A stretch of DNA of 9,297 nt from Acidimicrobiia bacterium. GTDB lineage: Bacteria; Actinomycetota; Acidimicrobiia; Spongiisociales; ZC4RG35. Where the stretch lies: NCBI GenBank assembly GCA_029865445.1, contig JAOUGY010000142.1, positions 1-9,297 of the forward strand, read 5' to 3'. The translations under genes and the position numbers were made by a program. Of the stretch, positions 1 through 6,691 are shown one piece after another. Under the pieces are notes generated by a model. That model was not told the DNA's origin, ran no database searches, and saw only the letters and a program-made list of their open reading frames with translations. How positions within the stretch are numbered: position 1 is the stretch's first letter; each line of letters begins with the position of its first letter.

Positions 1-44
1 GGTCGACACCGCCCCGCGGCGCCGACCGACTTCTGTGAGGGAAC

Positions 45-58
45 CGAACATATGTTCG
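45..58. promoter_or_regulatory. LexA-binding SOS box (perfect 14-bp palindrome)
   Basis: The sequence CGAACATATGTTCG is a perfect inverted repeat. It has the half-sites CGAAC and GTTCG around a 4-nt centre, the form known for LexA operators of Actinobacteria and Bacillus (CGAAC-N4-GTTCG). It begins immediately downstream of a leftward -10 hexamer (59-64), so LexA bound here would cover the transcription start. The lipoprotein gene to the right runs leftward and ends at 152, so the controlled gene must lie off the left edge on the minus strand. That gene cannot be identified; lexA, recA or a mutasome gene are only guesses. The palindrome is direct observation, and the LexA role is inferred from the consensus. 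Confidence 0.8.
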
Positions 59-81
59 ATTGTAACGGGACCCCCCGACAG
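59..81 (-). promoter_or_regulatory. RecA-NDp-like (PafBC-type) damage promoter reading leftward
   Basis: On the minus strand, CTGTCGGGG (81-73) is followed by exactly 8 nt and then TACAAT (64-59). The LexA-independent DNA-damage promoter of mycobacteria, recognised with PafBC, is TTGTCRGTG-N8-TANNNT. This site matches 7 of 9 bases in the upstream element, with the correct spacing and a good -10. The SOS box directly follows the -10. No conventional -35 is seen 17 nt upstream of the -10, as expected for this class. The leader from about 44 to 1 contains one possible start, GTG at 9-7, but its purine-rich stretch is too close to be a convincing ribosome binding site. Confidence 0.6.
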
Positions 82-122
82 AAACCGCCTCCAGGCAAGC
101 CTTTCTGCACAAATCCCCGAAC

Positions 123-136
123 CTCCGTCGACGGAG
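123..136. repeat. 14-bp palindrome downstream of the lipoprotein gene
   Basis: CTCCGTCGACGGAG is a perfect inverted repeat 15 nt past the lipoprotein stop codon. Transcribed leftward it could fold into a 5-bp stem with a TCGA loop. No T-run follows on the minus strand, so it is at best a weak or factor-assisted transcript end. The rest of 59-151 is the promoter already listed plus unassigned sequence. Confidence 0.35.
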
Positions 137-151
137 TCCCCCGGCGGCCAG

Positions 152-610
152 TCACTGCTGGCGGCTGAACACCAACATCACGCCGTCGCCCAACAACTCC
201 AGGCGGTCCGCGGTCACCTGATACGAGATCACCGATTGCAGTGCATCCCAGTAGAGCTCCTGGGTCGACTCCAGGCCGGAATCACACCGAGGCGACGACA
301 GGCCCCGATCGGGGAACAGTCTGAACCGGCCGCCGGTGATGTCGGCCTCGACGGCGTACTCCCCGCACCCGGACGACCCGGAAACCGCTCCCCGTTCCAC
401 CGTCAACGTCACCGGCGAGTCGACGGCGGGTCGGATTTCACCCGCTCCCGACGATCCCTCGACCAGCACCCACGAGCCGTCGGCATCCCGGTTCATGAGT
501 CCGCACGCCGACAGAGTCAACGCGAGAACGACGAGGAGGATCCGCAGCTCAGAACGTCCGCGGGATCCAGTTGAGGTTGTCGATGGGTGGCCGCTGATAG
601 CCCGTGTCAC
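152..610 (-). CDS. META-domain lipoprotein
   Basis: This is a small secreted protein with a lipoprotein signal and one META domain (HslJ-like fold). Numbered from the GTG at 610 (152 aa), a hydrophobic run LRILLVVLALTLSAC ends in a lipobox cysteine at residue 36. The mature part starts with a GSW motif near residue 47, then SGSSGCGEY (Cys82) and RCDSGLES (Cys109). It ends with a QELYWDAL...YQVTADRLEL...MLVF segment, which is the usual META C-terminal pattern. The two cysteines fit a family disulfide. The start is unresolved. No ATG, GTG or TTG lies close before the signal peptide. The GTG at 610 overlaps ppk2 by about 60 nt and gives a long n-region, while a CTG at 547, one base after the ppk2 stop, gives a compact signal peptide. 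Its role is unknown; META proteins are linked to envelope stress in some bacteria. Confidence 0.75.
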   Translation of the reverse strand: MTRAISGHPSTTSTGSRGRSELRILLVVLALTLSACGLMNRDADGSWVLVEGSSGAGEIRPAVDSPVTLTVERGAVSGSSGCGEYAVEADITGGRFRLFPDRGLSSPRCDSGLESTQELYWDALQSVISYQVTADRLELLGDGVMLVFSRQQ

Positions 611-1340
611 GCGTGATTTCCGGTAGCTCGATGGCCGAGTACTCGACCGGTCCATATGGTACGAGCGTCAGGAGATGAGAGATGGTGTTCAGCCGCGCCC
701 GTCGCTTGTCGTCGCCGTCGACCACCCACCACGGGCTCTCGGGAATCGACGTGTGCTCCATCATGATGTCCTTGGCGCGCGAGTACTCCGTCCACATGCT
801 GCGGGAGAAGACATCCATGTCCGAGAACTTCCACCGTTTGGCCGGGTTCGCCAGCCGATCCTTGAACCGTTGCTCCTGGACGTCGTCGGACACCGAGAAC
901 CAGTACTTGACCACCTGCACGCCGGATCGGATGAGCATCCGCTCGAACTCGGGTACCGACCGGATGAACTCCCAGTACTCCTCGTCCGTGCAGAACCCCA
1001 TCACCCGCTCCACGCCGGCGCGGTTGTACCAGGAACGGTCGAAGAGGCTCATCTCCCCACCCGATGGCAGCTCGGCGACGTAGCGTTGGAAGTACCACTG
1101 CGTCTTCTCGCGCTCGGTCGGCTTCGGAAGGGCCGTGACCTTGCAGAATCTGGGGTTCAAGGGATCGGCAATGCGGGCGATCGTGCTTCCCTTGCCCGCA
1201 GCGTCCCGGCCTTCGAAGATCACCACCAGTTTGTGCCCCGTGTGGCGGATCCACTCGAGCATCTTCACCAACTCGAGCTGCAGCTCGGCCAGGTTCTTCT
1301 CGTATTCAGCCTTCGGCAGGCGTTGGGTTTGGTCGGCCAT
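549..1340 (-). CDS. ppk2: Polyphosphate kinase 2 (PPK2 family)
   Basis: This cytosolic enzyme transfers phosphate between polyphosphate and nucleoside diphosphates. The 263-aa single-domain length and the N-terminal pattern (LQLELVKMLEWIRHTGHKLVVIFEGRDAAGKG) fit class I PPK2, usually NDP-phosphorylating, although specificity cannot be read reliably from sequence. The Walker A motif GRDAAGKG is at residues 44-51, followed by LPKPTERE near 71-78. The Walker B motif SLFDRSWYNRAGVERVMGF starts at 98, and the lid region AKRWKFSDMD is near 167-176. All expected motifs are intact. The usual GKGG is GKGS here, which is probably neutral. The ATG at 1340 has no ribosome binding site but a -10-like TAGCAT 6 nt upstream. 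The gene lies 52 nt after cdd, and the lipoprotein gene overlaps or abuts its end. Confidence 0.95.
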   Translation of the reverse strand: MADQTQRLPKAEYEKNLAELQLELVKMLEWIRHTGHKLVVIFEGRDAAGKGSTIARIADPLNPRFCKVTALPKPTEREKTQWYFQRYVAELPSGGEMSLFDRSWYNRAGVERVMGFCTDEEYWEFIRSVPEFERMLIRSGVQVVKYWFSVSDDVQEQRFKDRLANPAKRWKFSDMDVFSRSMWTEYSRAKDIMMEHTSIPESPWWVVDGDDKRRARLNTISHLLTLVPYGPVEYSAIELPEITRDTGYQRPPIDNLNWIPRTF

Positions 1341-1346
1341 GCGGGG

Positions 1347-1352
1347 ATGCTA
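1347..1352 (-). promoter_or_regulatory. Candidate -10 element of a leaderless ppk2 transcript
   Basis: TAGCAT on the minus strand fits the actinobacterial -10 pattern TANNNT and ends 6 nt before the ppk2 ATG. Transcription would then start at or next to the start codon. The bases before the ATG (CATCCCCGC, preceded by ACCTCC) contain no Shine-Dalgarno match. No recognisable -35 is seen. Confidence 0.4.
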
Positions 1353-1373
1353 GGAGGTCACACCCGTACAGGG

Positions 1374-1390
1374 CGGGGCCTTTGGTCCCC
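1374..1390. other. Imperfect GC-rich hairpin between cdd and ppk2
   Basis: GGGGCC-TTT-GGTCCCC lies just past the cdd stop codon and can fold into a short, GC-rich stem with one mismatch. No T-run follows leftward, so it is not a canonical intrinsic terminator. It may weaken readthrough from cdd and would fit a separate promoter for ppk2. Confidence 0.25.
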
Positions 1391-1392
1391 AA

Positions 1393-1779
1393 TCAGAACG
1401 AAAATCGATACGGCAACAGGTCGTCCATCTTGTGAGCCCGGAAGTCGCCCGCCGCCGTGGTCACGAGGATCCGGTCGGGGTCGAACTCGCTCATGATCTG
1501 CCTGCAACGCCCGCACGGATACGCCAGGTCCAGTTCCCGGGCGTCGATGCACGCCACTGCCACCGTGTCGATCTTGCGGACGCCATGGGACGCTGCGTAG
1601 TTGATGGCGTTCGCCTCGGCGCACTGCGAAACCGGATAGGCGGCGTTCTCGACGTTTGCGGAACGAAACTCCCGGCCATCGTCGGCGATCACCACCGCGC
1701 CGACCCGGAACCCGGAGTATGGCGAGTACGACCCGAGCGCCGCCTCACGCGCTGCCGACAGGAGCTCCTGGTCGGTCAT
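1393..1779 (-). CDS. cdd: Cytidine deaminase (homotetrameric, zinc-dependent)
   Basis: The enzyme converts cytidine and deoxycytidine to uridine and deoxyuridine in pyrimidine salvage. The 128-aa length is typical of the small tetrameric class. The substrate-binding motif NVENAAY is at residues 42-48. The catalytic motif QCAEANAI carries the zinc ligand Cys53 and the proton-shuttling Glu55, and PCGRC carries zinc ligands Cys89 and Cys92. The N-terminal SYSPYSGFRVGAVV segment is also characteristic. The ATG overlaps the ftsY stop as ATGA. A purine-rich GGAGGAGG just before the ATG lies inside the last ftsY codons, so translation is probably coupled to ftsY. No promoter of its own is apparent. 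A blasticidin-type deaminase is much less likely given these motifs. Confidence 0.96.
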   Translation of the reverse strand: MTDQELLSAAREAALGSYSPYSGFRVGAVVIADDGREFRSANVENAAYPVSQCAEANAINYAASHGVRKIDTVAVACIDARELDLAYPCGRCRQIMSEFDPDRILVTTAAGDFRAHKMDDLLPYRFSF

Positions 1780-2807
1780 GCCTCCTCCAAAAGCGCATCG
1801 ATGAACGCGTCGGGCTCGAACGGGATCATGTCGCCCATCGCCTCTCCGACGCCTATGAACTTCACCGGTACGCCGAGTTCGTGCTCGATCGCCACCACCA
1901 CTCCCCCGCGGGCGGTTCCATCCAGCTTGGAGAGCACGATGCCGGTGACACCGGTCGCCTCCCCGAACTGGCGGGCCTGGGCGATGCCGTTCTGACCGGC
2001 GGTCGCATCCAGCACCAACAGGACTTCGTCCACGGAACCGGCCTCGCGTTCGACGACCCGCCGCAACTTGGACAGTTCGTCCATGAGGTTCTTCTTGGAG
2101 TGGAGACGACCGGCCGTGTCGATGATCACCACGTCCTTACCCCGAGCTTTGGCGGCTGCCACTGCGTCGAACGCCACCGACGCCGGATCGGCACCTGTCT
2201 GCCCCGACACCACGTCCACACCAACCCGTTCGGCCCAGGTCCGGAGTTGGGTGTCGGCGGCGGCACGGAACGTGTCCGCCGCCCCGAGCAGCGTCGACCG
2301 GCCCTCGTCATCGAGGCGTTTGGCGATCTTCGCGATCGAGGTGGTCTTTCCTGTGCCGTTCACGCCCACCACCATCACCACCGCCGGCCTGCCATCGAGG
2401 TGGAGCGACCGATCCTTGCCAGAGAAAGTGGAAAGCAGCTCGGAGCGGAGCGCTTCTCTGGCTTCCGCGGGCGAACCCGGTCCTGCAGCGCGCACCCGGT
2501 CCACGATATCGGTGGAAGTCCCCACCCCCACGTCGGAGCCGATCAGCACCTCGGTGAGCGAATCCCAGAATGCGTCGTCGAGAGCGCCGCGCCCCAACAC
2601 AGAGCGGAGAGCACCACCGAACGCCGACCGCGACTTGGAGAGCCGGGTGCCGAGATCGCCCGCCGGTGCCCGGGTTGCCTTGCGGGCCTCCGCCACCTCA
2701 CGCTCGATGGACTTCGGGCGACGGGAGACGACCAGGCCCACGACCACTGCAACGACTGCCAGGACAGCGACGACGATGCCAAGGAGTTCAAGGGGAGTGA
2801 GCGCCAT
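1776..2807 (-). CDS. ftsY: Signal recognition particle receptor FtsY
   Basis: This SRP GTPase docks Ffh-ribosome complexes at the inner face of the membrane. From the ATG at 2807 the protein has 343 residues. A hydrophobic segment at residues 5-27 is followed by positive charges (SRRPKSIER) and serves as a membrane anchor; there is no long acidic A domain. The helical N domain spans about 50-135. The NG GTPase domain has the P-loop GVNGTGKTT at 148-156, DTFRAAA at 178-184, DTAGR at 230-234, and SKLDGTARGG at 293-302, which carries the guanine-specificity Asp. An upstream in-frame ATG at 2855 would add 16 unlikely residues, and the chosen start places the membrane segment at the N-terminus as expected. 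No ribosome binding site is evident. It follows smc by 60 nt and overlaps cdd by ATGA. Confidence 0.97.
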   Translation of the reverse strand: MALTPLELLGIVVAVLAVVAVVVGLVVSRRPKSIEREVAEARKATRAPAGDLGTRLSKSRSAFGGALRSVLGRGALDDAFWDSLTEVLIGSDVGVGTSTDIVDRVRAAGPGSPAEAREALRSELLSTFSGKDRSLHLDGRPAVVMVVGVNGTGKTTSIAKIAKRLDDEGRSTLLGAADTFRAAADTQLRTWAERVGVDVVSGQTGADPASVAFDAVAAAKARGKDVVIIDTAGRLHSKKNLMDELSKLRRVVEREAGSVDEVLLVLDATAGQNGIAQARQFGEATGVTGIVLSKLDGTARGGVVVAIEHELGVPVKFIGVGEAMGDMIPFEPDAFIDALLEEA

Positions 2808-2832
2808 ACATCGGCCAATGTAGTGGAAGCCT

Positions 2833-2847
2833 GGACGACAGCCGTCC
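2833..2847. other. Small hairpin in the smc-ftsY gap
   Basis: GGACG-ACAGC-CGTCC forms a perfect 5-bp stem with a 5-nt loop between the smc stop and the ftsY start. No T-run follows on the minus strand. A TACATT hexamer at 2822-2817 lies 9 nt before the ftsY ATG and could be a -10 giving a 2-3 nt leader. The gap might therefore separate transcripts, but readthrough is equally possible. Confidence 0.25.
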
Positions 2848-2867
2848 GGAGCCAACGGGAGCAGATT

Positions 2868-5800
2868 TCAGGAAACGGTCTCGCGTTCGGAGGCCCCCAC
2901 CTCGGACAGGGCCTTGGCCACCACCTTGGAGGATCCGCCAGGTTCCATCGTGACCCCGTACAGGACGTCCGCCGTCTCCATCGTCTGCTGCTGATGGGTG
3001 ACGACCATGAGCTGTGCCGTACCCCGGAAGGCATCCAGGAGTCGCAGGAAGCGGCGGAGGTTCGCGTCGTCGAGCGCCGCCTCCACCTCGTCGAGAACGT
3101 AGAACGGCGACGGGCGGGCCTTGAAGATCGCAAACAGGAACGCCAAGGCCGCGAGCGAACGTTCCCCACCGGAGAGCAGGGTCATCTTTGCGACCTTCTT
3201 GCCGAGGGGCTGCGCTTCGATCTCAACTCCGGAGGTCAGCGGCTCGTCTGAATCGGTCAACCGGAGTCTGCCCCGACCACCCGGGAACAAGACGGCGAAG
3301 TGCTCCTCGTACGCCGCCGCGACCTCCGCGAACGCCTCCGCGAACCGCTCTTGGATCTCGACGTCGAGTGCCTTGATCACTTTGCGCAGCTCGTCGCGAG
3401 AAGTCTCGAGATCGGAGAGTTGGTCGGTCATGAACGTGTGACGTTCGGACAGCTCCTGATACTCGGTGGCGGCGAGCGGGTTGATGGGACCCATCCTCCG
3501 CAGTTCGGCCTGGGCCGATTCGAACGTCGTGCGCAGCTCCTCGATGGAGTGACCTTCGTAGTCGCTTGGACGACCGGCGGACAGTGCATCGTCTTCGGAG
3601 GCGTCGGCATCCCGACGGAGCGCCTCCGCCACCGACTCGTAACGAACCCGTAGCTCGGCGGTTTCCACCGCGAGCTCCGACTTCCGATCGCGATCATGAT
3701 CGAGGCTGCGGGAGATCTCGTCGTGGCGTCGCTGAAGCTCGCTCATGCGGGTCCCCGTGGCACCCACCCGGCCCCGGAGTTCGGCTTGCCGCTCACGGAG
3801 GACGTCCAAGTGTTGCTTGCATGCGTCCAGTGCCTGGCGAGCCGCGTCTTCGATGCGTCCCAGCCGCTCGATCGACTCGGGATCGACCGGATGGGCAACT
3901 TCCTGGTCGATGGCCTCGGCGATGGCGGAAAGCCGACCCTCGACCATCGTTCGGCGTTCGGCGATTCCCCGGACCGAGGCGGTGGTCTCCTGCCATTCGG
4001 CTCGCGCCAGCTCACGCTGGCGGGCAACGGCCTCGCGACGTTCCACCAGCTGGTCCCATGCTTTCTGGCGTTCGGCCTCTTCGCCTTCGAGGGCTTCGAG
4101 GCGTTCGATGAGACGGAGACGCTGTTCGGTTCGCGACGATCGGGCTGTCTCGAGGGCGGCCTTGCGCTCAGAGAGCCGGTCTTTCTCCTCGTCCAGGGAG
4201 TTCAGCGTCCTCGTCAACCGCCCCTGCGCCTCCACGGCTCCACCGAGGCGGACTTCGATCGACTCGAGACCCTCGAGTGCTTCCCGTTCGGTGGTTCTTG
4301 CCTCGTCGAATGCTCTCTTCGCCTGGTGAAGGACACTCCGGGCCCGGGCGAGGTCGGTTTCGGCAGCTTCCACCGCCGCCCCGGCCGTTTCCACCATGGC
4401 GGGCGTCGCCCCGTCCGGGTGGGCCACCCGGACGCCGTCGGCGGTGATGAGGTCACCCTCGGGTGTCACGACCCGGATCTGCGGATGGCTCTTCGAGAAC
4501 CGCCACCCCGCCGCCCAGCCTTCTGCAAGCACGACGTCTCCCAGCAGCGCTCTGGCTACGTCGGTCCGGCACGACGGCCCCAAGCGGTCGACGACCAGGT
4601 CCAGGCCTGCCGCGGCGACGGCCTCCCGGATACCATCAGGCGTGCGATCGACCCCTGCGGCCACCATCGGGACACCACCCCGGCCCGCTCCTTTGAGCGT
4701 GCCGACGGTGTCGGCCACCGCATCGGTGTGGACAAACGCCACCGCATCGGACCACGGGCCGAGCGCCGCGTCCACGGCGGCCGCCAGATCTTCAGGTACA
4801 TCGAGGAGCGAGGTGAGCGAACCGAGGGCTCCGGTCGCCGCCTCGACGAGCGCCCGAGCCTCGGGGTCCGCCAAACCCGACACGGCTTGCTCGACGGCAT
4901 CGAGTTTGGCGGAGGCCGCGGCGAGCGAAACCCTGGCGTCGGCCGCCACTGCCTCGGCCTCTTCCCAGGCCCCCTGCGCCTGCTTGCGGGCGGATTCGGC
5001 TTCCGAGTACCGCGTCTGAGCTTCGCCGGCTGCCACATCCAGCGTCTTGATCTCATCTTCGACCCGGGTGAGCTCGCGTACGTCGGCGTCCGCTTGGGCG
5101 GCCAGACCCTCGAGGCGGCGTCCGATCGACTCGATCTCGCGAGTATCGCGGGACTCGGCACCGTCGAGGCTCCGCAGGTCACCGCGAGCAACTGCGACGG
5201 CGCCTTCAACGGACATTCCTTCCTGGTCGGCGAGGGAGCGTTCCTCGTCTTCGAGTGCCCGGAATCGAGCCTCGGCCTCGTCGGAGGATCGGCGGGCTTC
5301 GGCATGGCGCAGCGCGATCATGGCGGCCTCGGCCGTGAGGTGCTCCCGCTCGGTCGTCAGGTCGCGACGACGCTCGTCGGCTCCATCGAGCCGCGACCGG
5401 CCGGCACGGGCACGCTCATGGGCCACCGACGAGATCCGTCGGAGTCGCTCGATCGTCGTCTCGAGCCTGGCGGCCGCCGACGTGTCCCGATCGAGCGCTT
5501 CGCCGACCTCCCCGGCCGCCCTCCTCAGGATCGTGAGCGCGCCACCCAACTCGGCGAGTTCCGCGTCTCCGTTTTGCGCCCGGGTGGCGAGTTCGACCTG
5601 CTCGGCATCGATCCCCGAACGGCGGGCGGCGATCACTCTGAGCTCCTCACCTCCCAGGAACAAACGAAGGCATCGTGCCGTCGTCGCCACCTCGTCGTAA
5701 CGTGTGGCGGCCTCGGCCTGGCGTTTGAGTGGTCGCATCTGACGTGTGATCTCACCCAGGAGGTCGTGCAACCGCAGCACGTCGGCGTCGGTGCGTTCGA

Positions 5801-6341
5801 GGCGGCGGATGGCCTTGTCCTTGCGGATACGGTGTTTGAGGATCCCCGCCGCTTCTTCGATGACCGCTCGATGCTCGTCGGGCCCGGCGTTCAGCACCTT
5901 GTCGATCTGGCCCTGGCCGATGATCACGTGCTGATGCCTGCCGACCCCGGAGTCGGACAACAGTTCCTGGATGTCGAGAAGCCGGCACGCAACCCCGTTG
6001 ATCTCGTAATCGCTGGAACCGTCGCGATAGAGGCGACGGGTCAGGCTCACCTCGCCGAGATCAAGGGGTAGAACCCCAGCCGAGTTGTCGAGGATCAACG
6101 TCACCTCGGCCCGTCCCAGTCCCGGACGGGTGGCGGTGCCGGCGAAGATGACGTCGTCCATCTTGTCGGTTCGGAGAGACTTCGTCGACTGGGTTCCCAT
6201 CACCCAGGCGACCGCGTCGACGATGTTGGACTTGCCGGACCCGTTGGGACCGACGATGACCGTGACGCCCGGTCGCAGCTCGAGCCGCGTCCGGTCTGCG
6301 AAGGACTTGAAGCCGGTGAGTTTCAGTGACTTGAGATACAT
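2868..6341 (-). CDS. smc: Chromosome partition/condensation ATPase SMC
   Basis: SMC is the ATPase of the Smc-ScpAB condensin, which extrudes and aligns chromosome arms. From the ATG at 6341 it has 1157 residues, slightly short of the usual ~1180. Its N-terminus MYLKSLKLTGFKSFADRT is the family standard. The Walker A motif GPNGSGKS is at 31-38, and the Q-loop (IIGQGQID) has Gln143. Charged heptad-rich coiled coils span about 165-495 and 650-1000. The hinge at about 500-645 is of actinobacterial type (GALGSLTSLLDVPEDLA start). The signature LSGGE is at 1056-1060, Walker B FYVLDEVEAALD at 1080-1091, and the switch His is 1116 (VVTHQ). All ATPase motifs are intact. A longer frame reaches 6497 but lacks family similarity upstream of MYLKS. 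scpA and scpB are not in this window. No ribosome binding site is seen. Confidence 0.98.
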   Translation of the reverse strand: MYLKSLKLTGFKSFADRTRLELRPGVTVIVGPNGSGKSNIVDAVAWVMGTQSTKSLRTDKMDDVIFAGTATRPGLGRAEVTLILDNSAGVLPLDLGEVSLTRRLYRDGSSDYEINGVACRLLDIQELLSDSGVGRHQHVIIGQGQIDKVLNAGPDEHRAVIEEAAGILKHRIRKDKAIRRLERTDADVLRLHDLLGEITRQMRPLKRQAEAATRYDEVATTARCLRLFLGGEELRVIAARRSGIDAEQVELATRAQNGDAELAELGGALTILRRAAGEVGEALDRDTSAAARLETTIERLRRISSVAHERARAGRSRLDGADERRRDLTTEREHLTAEAAMIALRHAEARRSSDEAEARFRALEDEERSLADQEGMSVEGAVAVARGDLRSLDGAESRDTREIESIGRRLEGLAAQADADVRELTRVEDEIKTLDVAAGEAQTRYSEAESARKQAQGAWEEAEAVAADARVSLAAASAKLDAVEQAVSGLADPEARALVEAATGALGSLTSLLDVPEDLAAAVDAALGPWSDAVAFVHTDAVADTVGTLKGAGRGGVPMVAAGVDRTPDGIREAVAAAGLDLVVDRLGPSCRTDVARALLGDVVLAEGWAAGWRFSKSHPQIRVVTPEGDLITADGVRVAHPDGATPAMVETAGAAVEAAETDLARARSVLHQAKRAFDEARTTEREALEGLESIEVRLGGAVEAQGRLTRTLNSLDEEKDRLSERKAALETARSSRTEQRLRLIERLEALEGEEAERQKAWDQLVERREAVARQRELARAEWQETTASVRGIAERRTMVEGRLSAIAEAIDQEVAHPVDPESIERLGRIEDAARQALDACKQHLDVLRERQAELRGRVGATGTRMSELQRRHDEISRSLDHDRDRKSELAVETAELRVRYESVAEALRRDADASEDDALSAGRPSDYEGHSIEELRTTFESAQAELRRMGPINPLAATEYQELSERHTFMTDQLSDLETSRDELRKVIKALDVEIQERFAEAFAEVAAAYEEHFAVLFPGGRGRLRLTDSDEPLTSGVEIEAQPLGKKVAKMTLLSGGERSLAALAFLFAIFKARPSPFYVLDEVEAALDDANLRRFLRLLDAFRGTAQLMVVTHQQQTMETADVLYGVTMEPGGSSKVVAKALSEVGASERETVS

Positions 6342-6347
6342 AGGTGA

Positions 6348-6360
6348 ATTACACGCGTGT
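6348..6360. promoter_or_regulatory. Palindrome and -10-like hexamer upstream of smc
   Basis: ACACGCGTGT (6351-6360) is a perfect 10-bp palindrome. It overlaps the minus-strand hexamer TGTAAT (6353-6348), which matches TATAAT at 5 of 6 positions and ends 6 nt before the smc ATG. With no ribosome binding site present, this may be a promoter for a leaderless smc transcript with an operator-like dyad over it. No convincing -35 is visible. The nearby GC-rich stretch at 6384-6400 also has overlapping short palindromes (GGGCCC, CCCGGG, GGGTACCC), without a T-run. Confidence 0.3.
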
Positions 6361-6403
6361 GAGTCCCACAGGCTAGTGCATCGAGCGGGCCCGGGTACCC
6401 CTA

Positions 6404-6691
6404 TCAGTTCGTGATCAGGAAATCCTGCAGCTGAGGGTCGGGCGGGACGGTTTCGGACACGACTCCAACCACCGCCGCATTCGCCGGCCCGGCCCACAAC
6501 CAGTCCACGAGCCTGTCAACCGCCGGTTCCTCCCCTTGCGCCCACACCTCCACACGGCCGTCCGGCAGGTTGCGGACCCATCCGAGCAGATGGAGTCTTC
6601 GTGCTTCTCTCCGGCAGCTCTGCCGGAAGTACACACCTTGGACTCGTCCACTGACGAAGGCGTGGGCGGCGACCTCGGGCACTCCGTTCAC
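6404..6691 (-). CDS. acyP: Acylphosphatase
   Basis: This small cytosolic enzyme hydrolyses acyl phosphates such as acetyl- or carbamoyl-phosphate in vitro; its physiological role in bacteria is unclear. From the GTG at 6691 it has 95 residues, normal for the family. The phosphate-binding loop GRVQGVYFR (15-23) ends in the catalytic Arg23. The second signature GWVRNLPDGRVEVW (37-50) contains the catalytic Asn41. The C-terminal strand DFLITN is slightly unusual in sequence but normal in place. The start overlaps the mutM stop as GTGA, which suggests coupled translation. An internal GTG at 6682 is an alternative. A frame extending to 6775 inside mutM has no family match upstream. Its place between mutM and smc matches the mycobacterial order. 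Confidence 0.93.
   Translation of the reverse strand: MNGVPEVAAHAFVSGRVQGVYFRQSCRREARRLHLLGWVRNLPDGRVEVWAQGEEPAVDRLVDWLWAGPANAAVVGVVSETVPPDPQLQDFLITN

Noticed and set aside
35..574. A + strand frame that could place the SOS box inside a gene
   Set aside because: It is antisense to the META lipoprotein, has no domain, and would have the operator within its coding sequence. The promoter elements read leftward.
1374..1390. Intrinsic terminator between cdd and ppk2
   Set aside because: The stem is imperfect and there is no T-run in the leftward direction. It was kept only as a low-confidence hairpin.
1656..3251. A 531-codon + strand open frame spanning ftsY and the ends of smc and cdd
   Set aside because: It runs antisense across three well-supported genes and their junctions. 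Its composition is rich in His, Arg and Gly, without domain motifs, which is typical of a GC-driven shadow frame.
3696..6071. A 791-codon open frame on the + strand opposite smc
   Set aside because: It lies wholly antisense to a complete SMC gene with all motifs intact. Long antisense frames are expected in GC-rich DNA, and its translation has no recognisable domain.
6342..6497. A 52-residue N-terminal extension of SMC
   Set aside because: It overlaps the end of the acylphosphatase gene, and SMC proteins begin at the MYLKSLKLTGFKSF motif.
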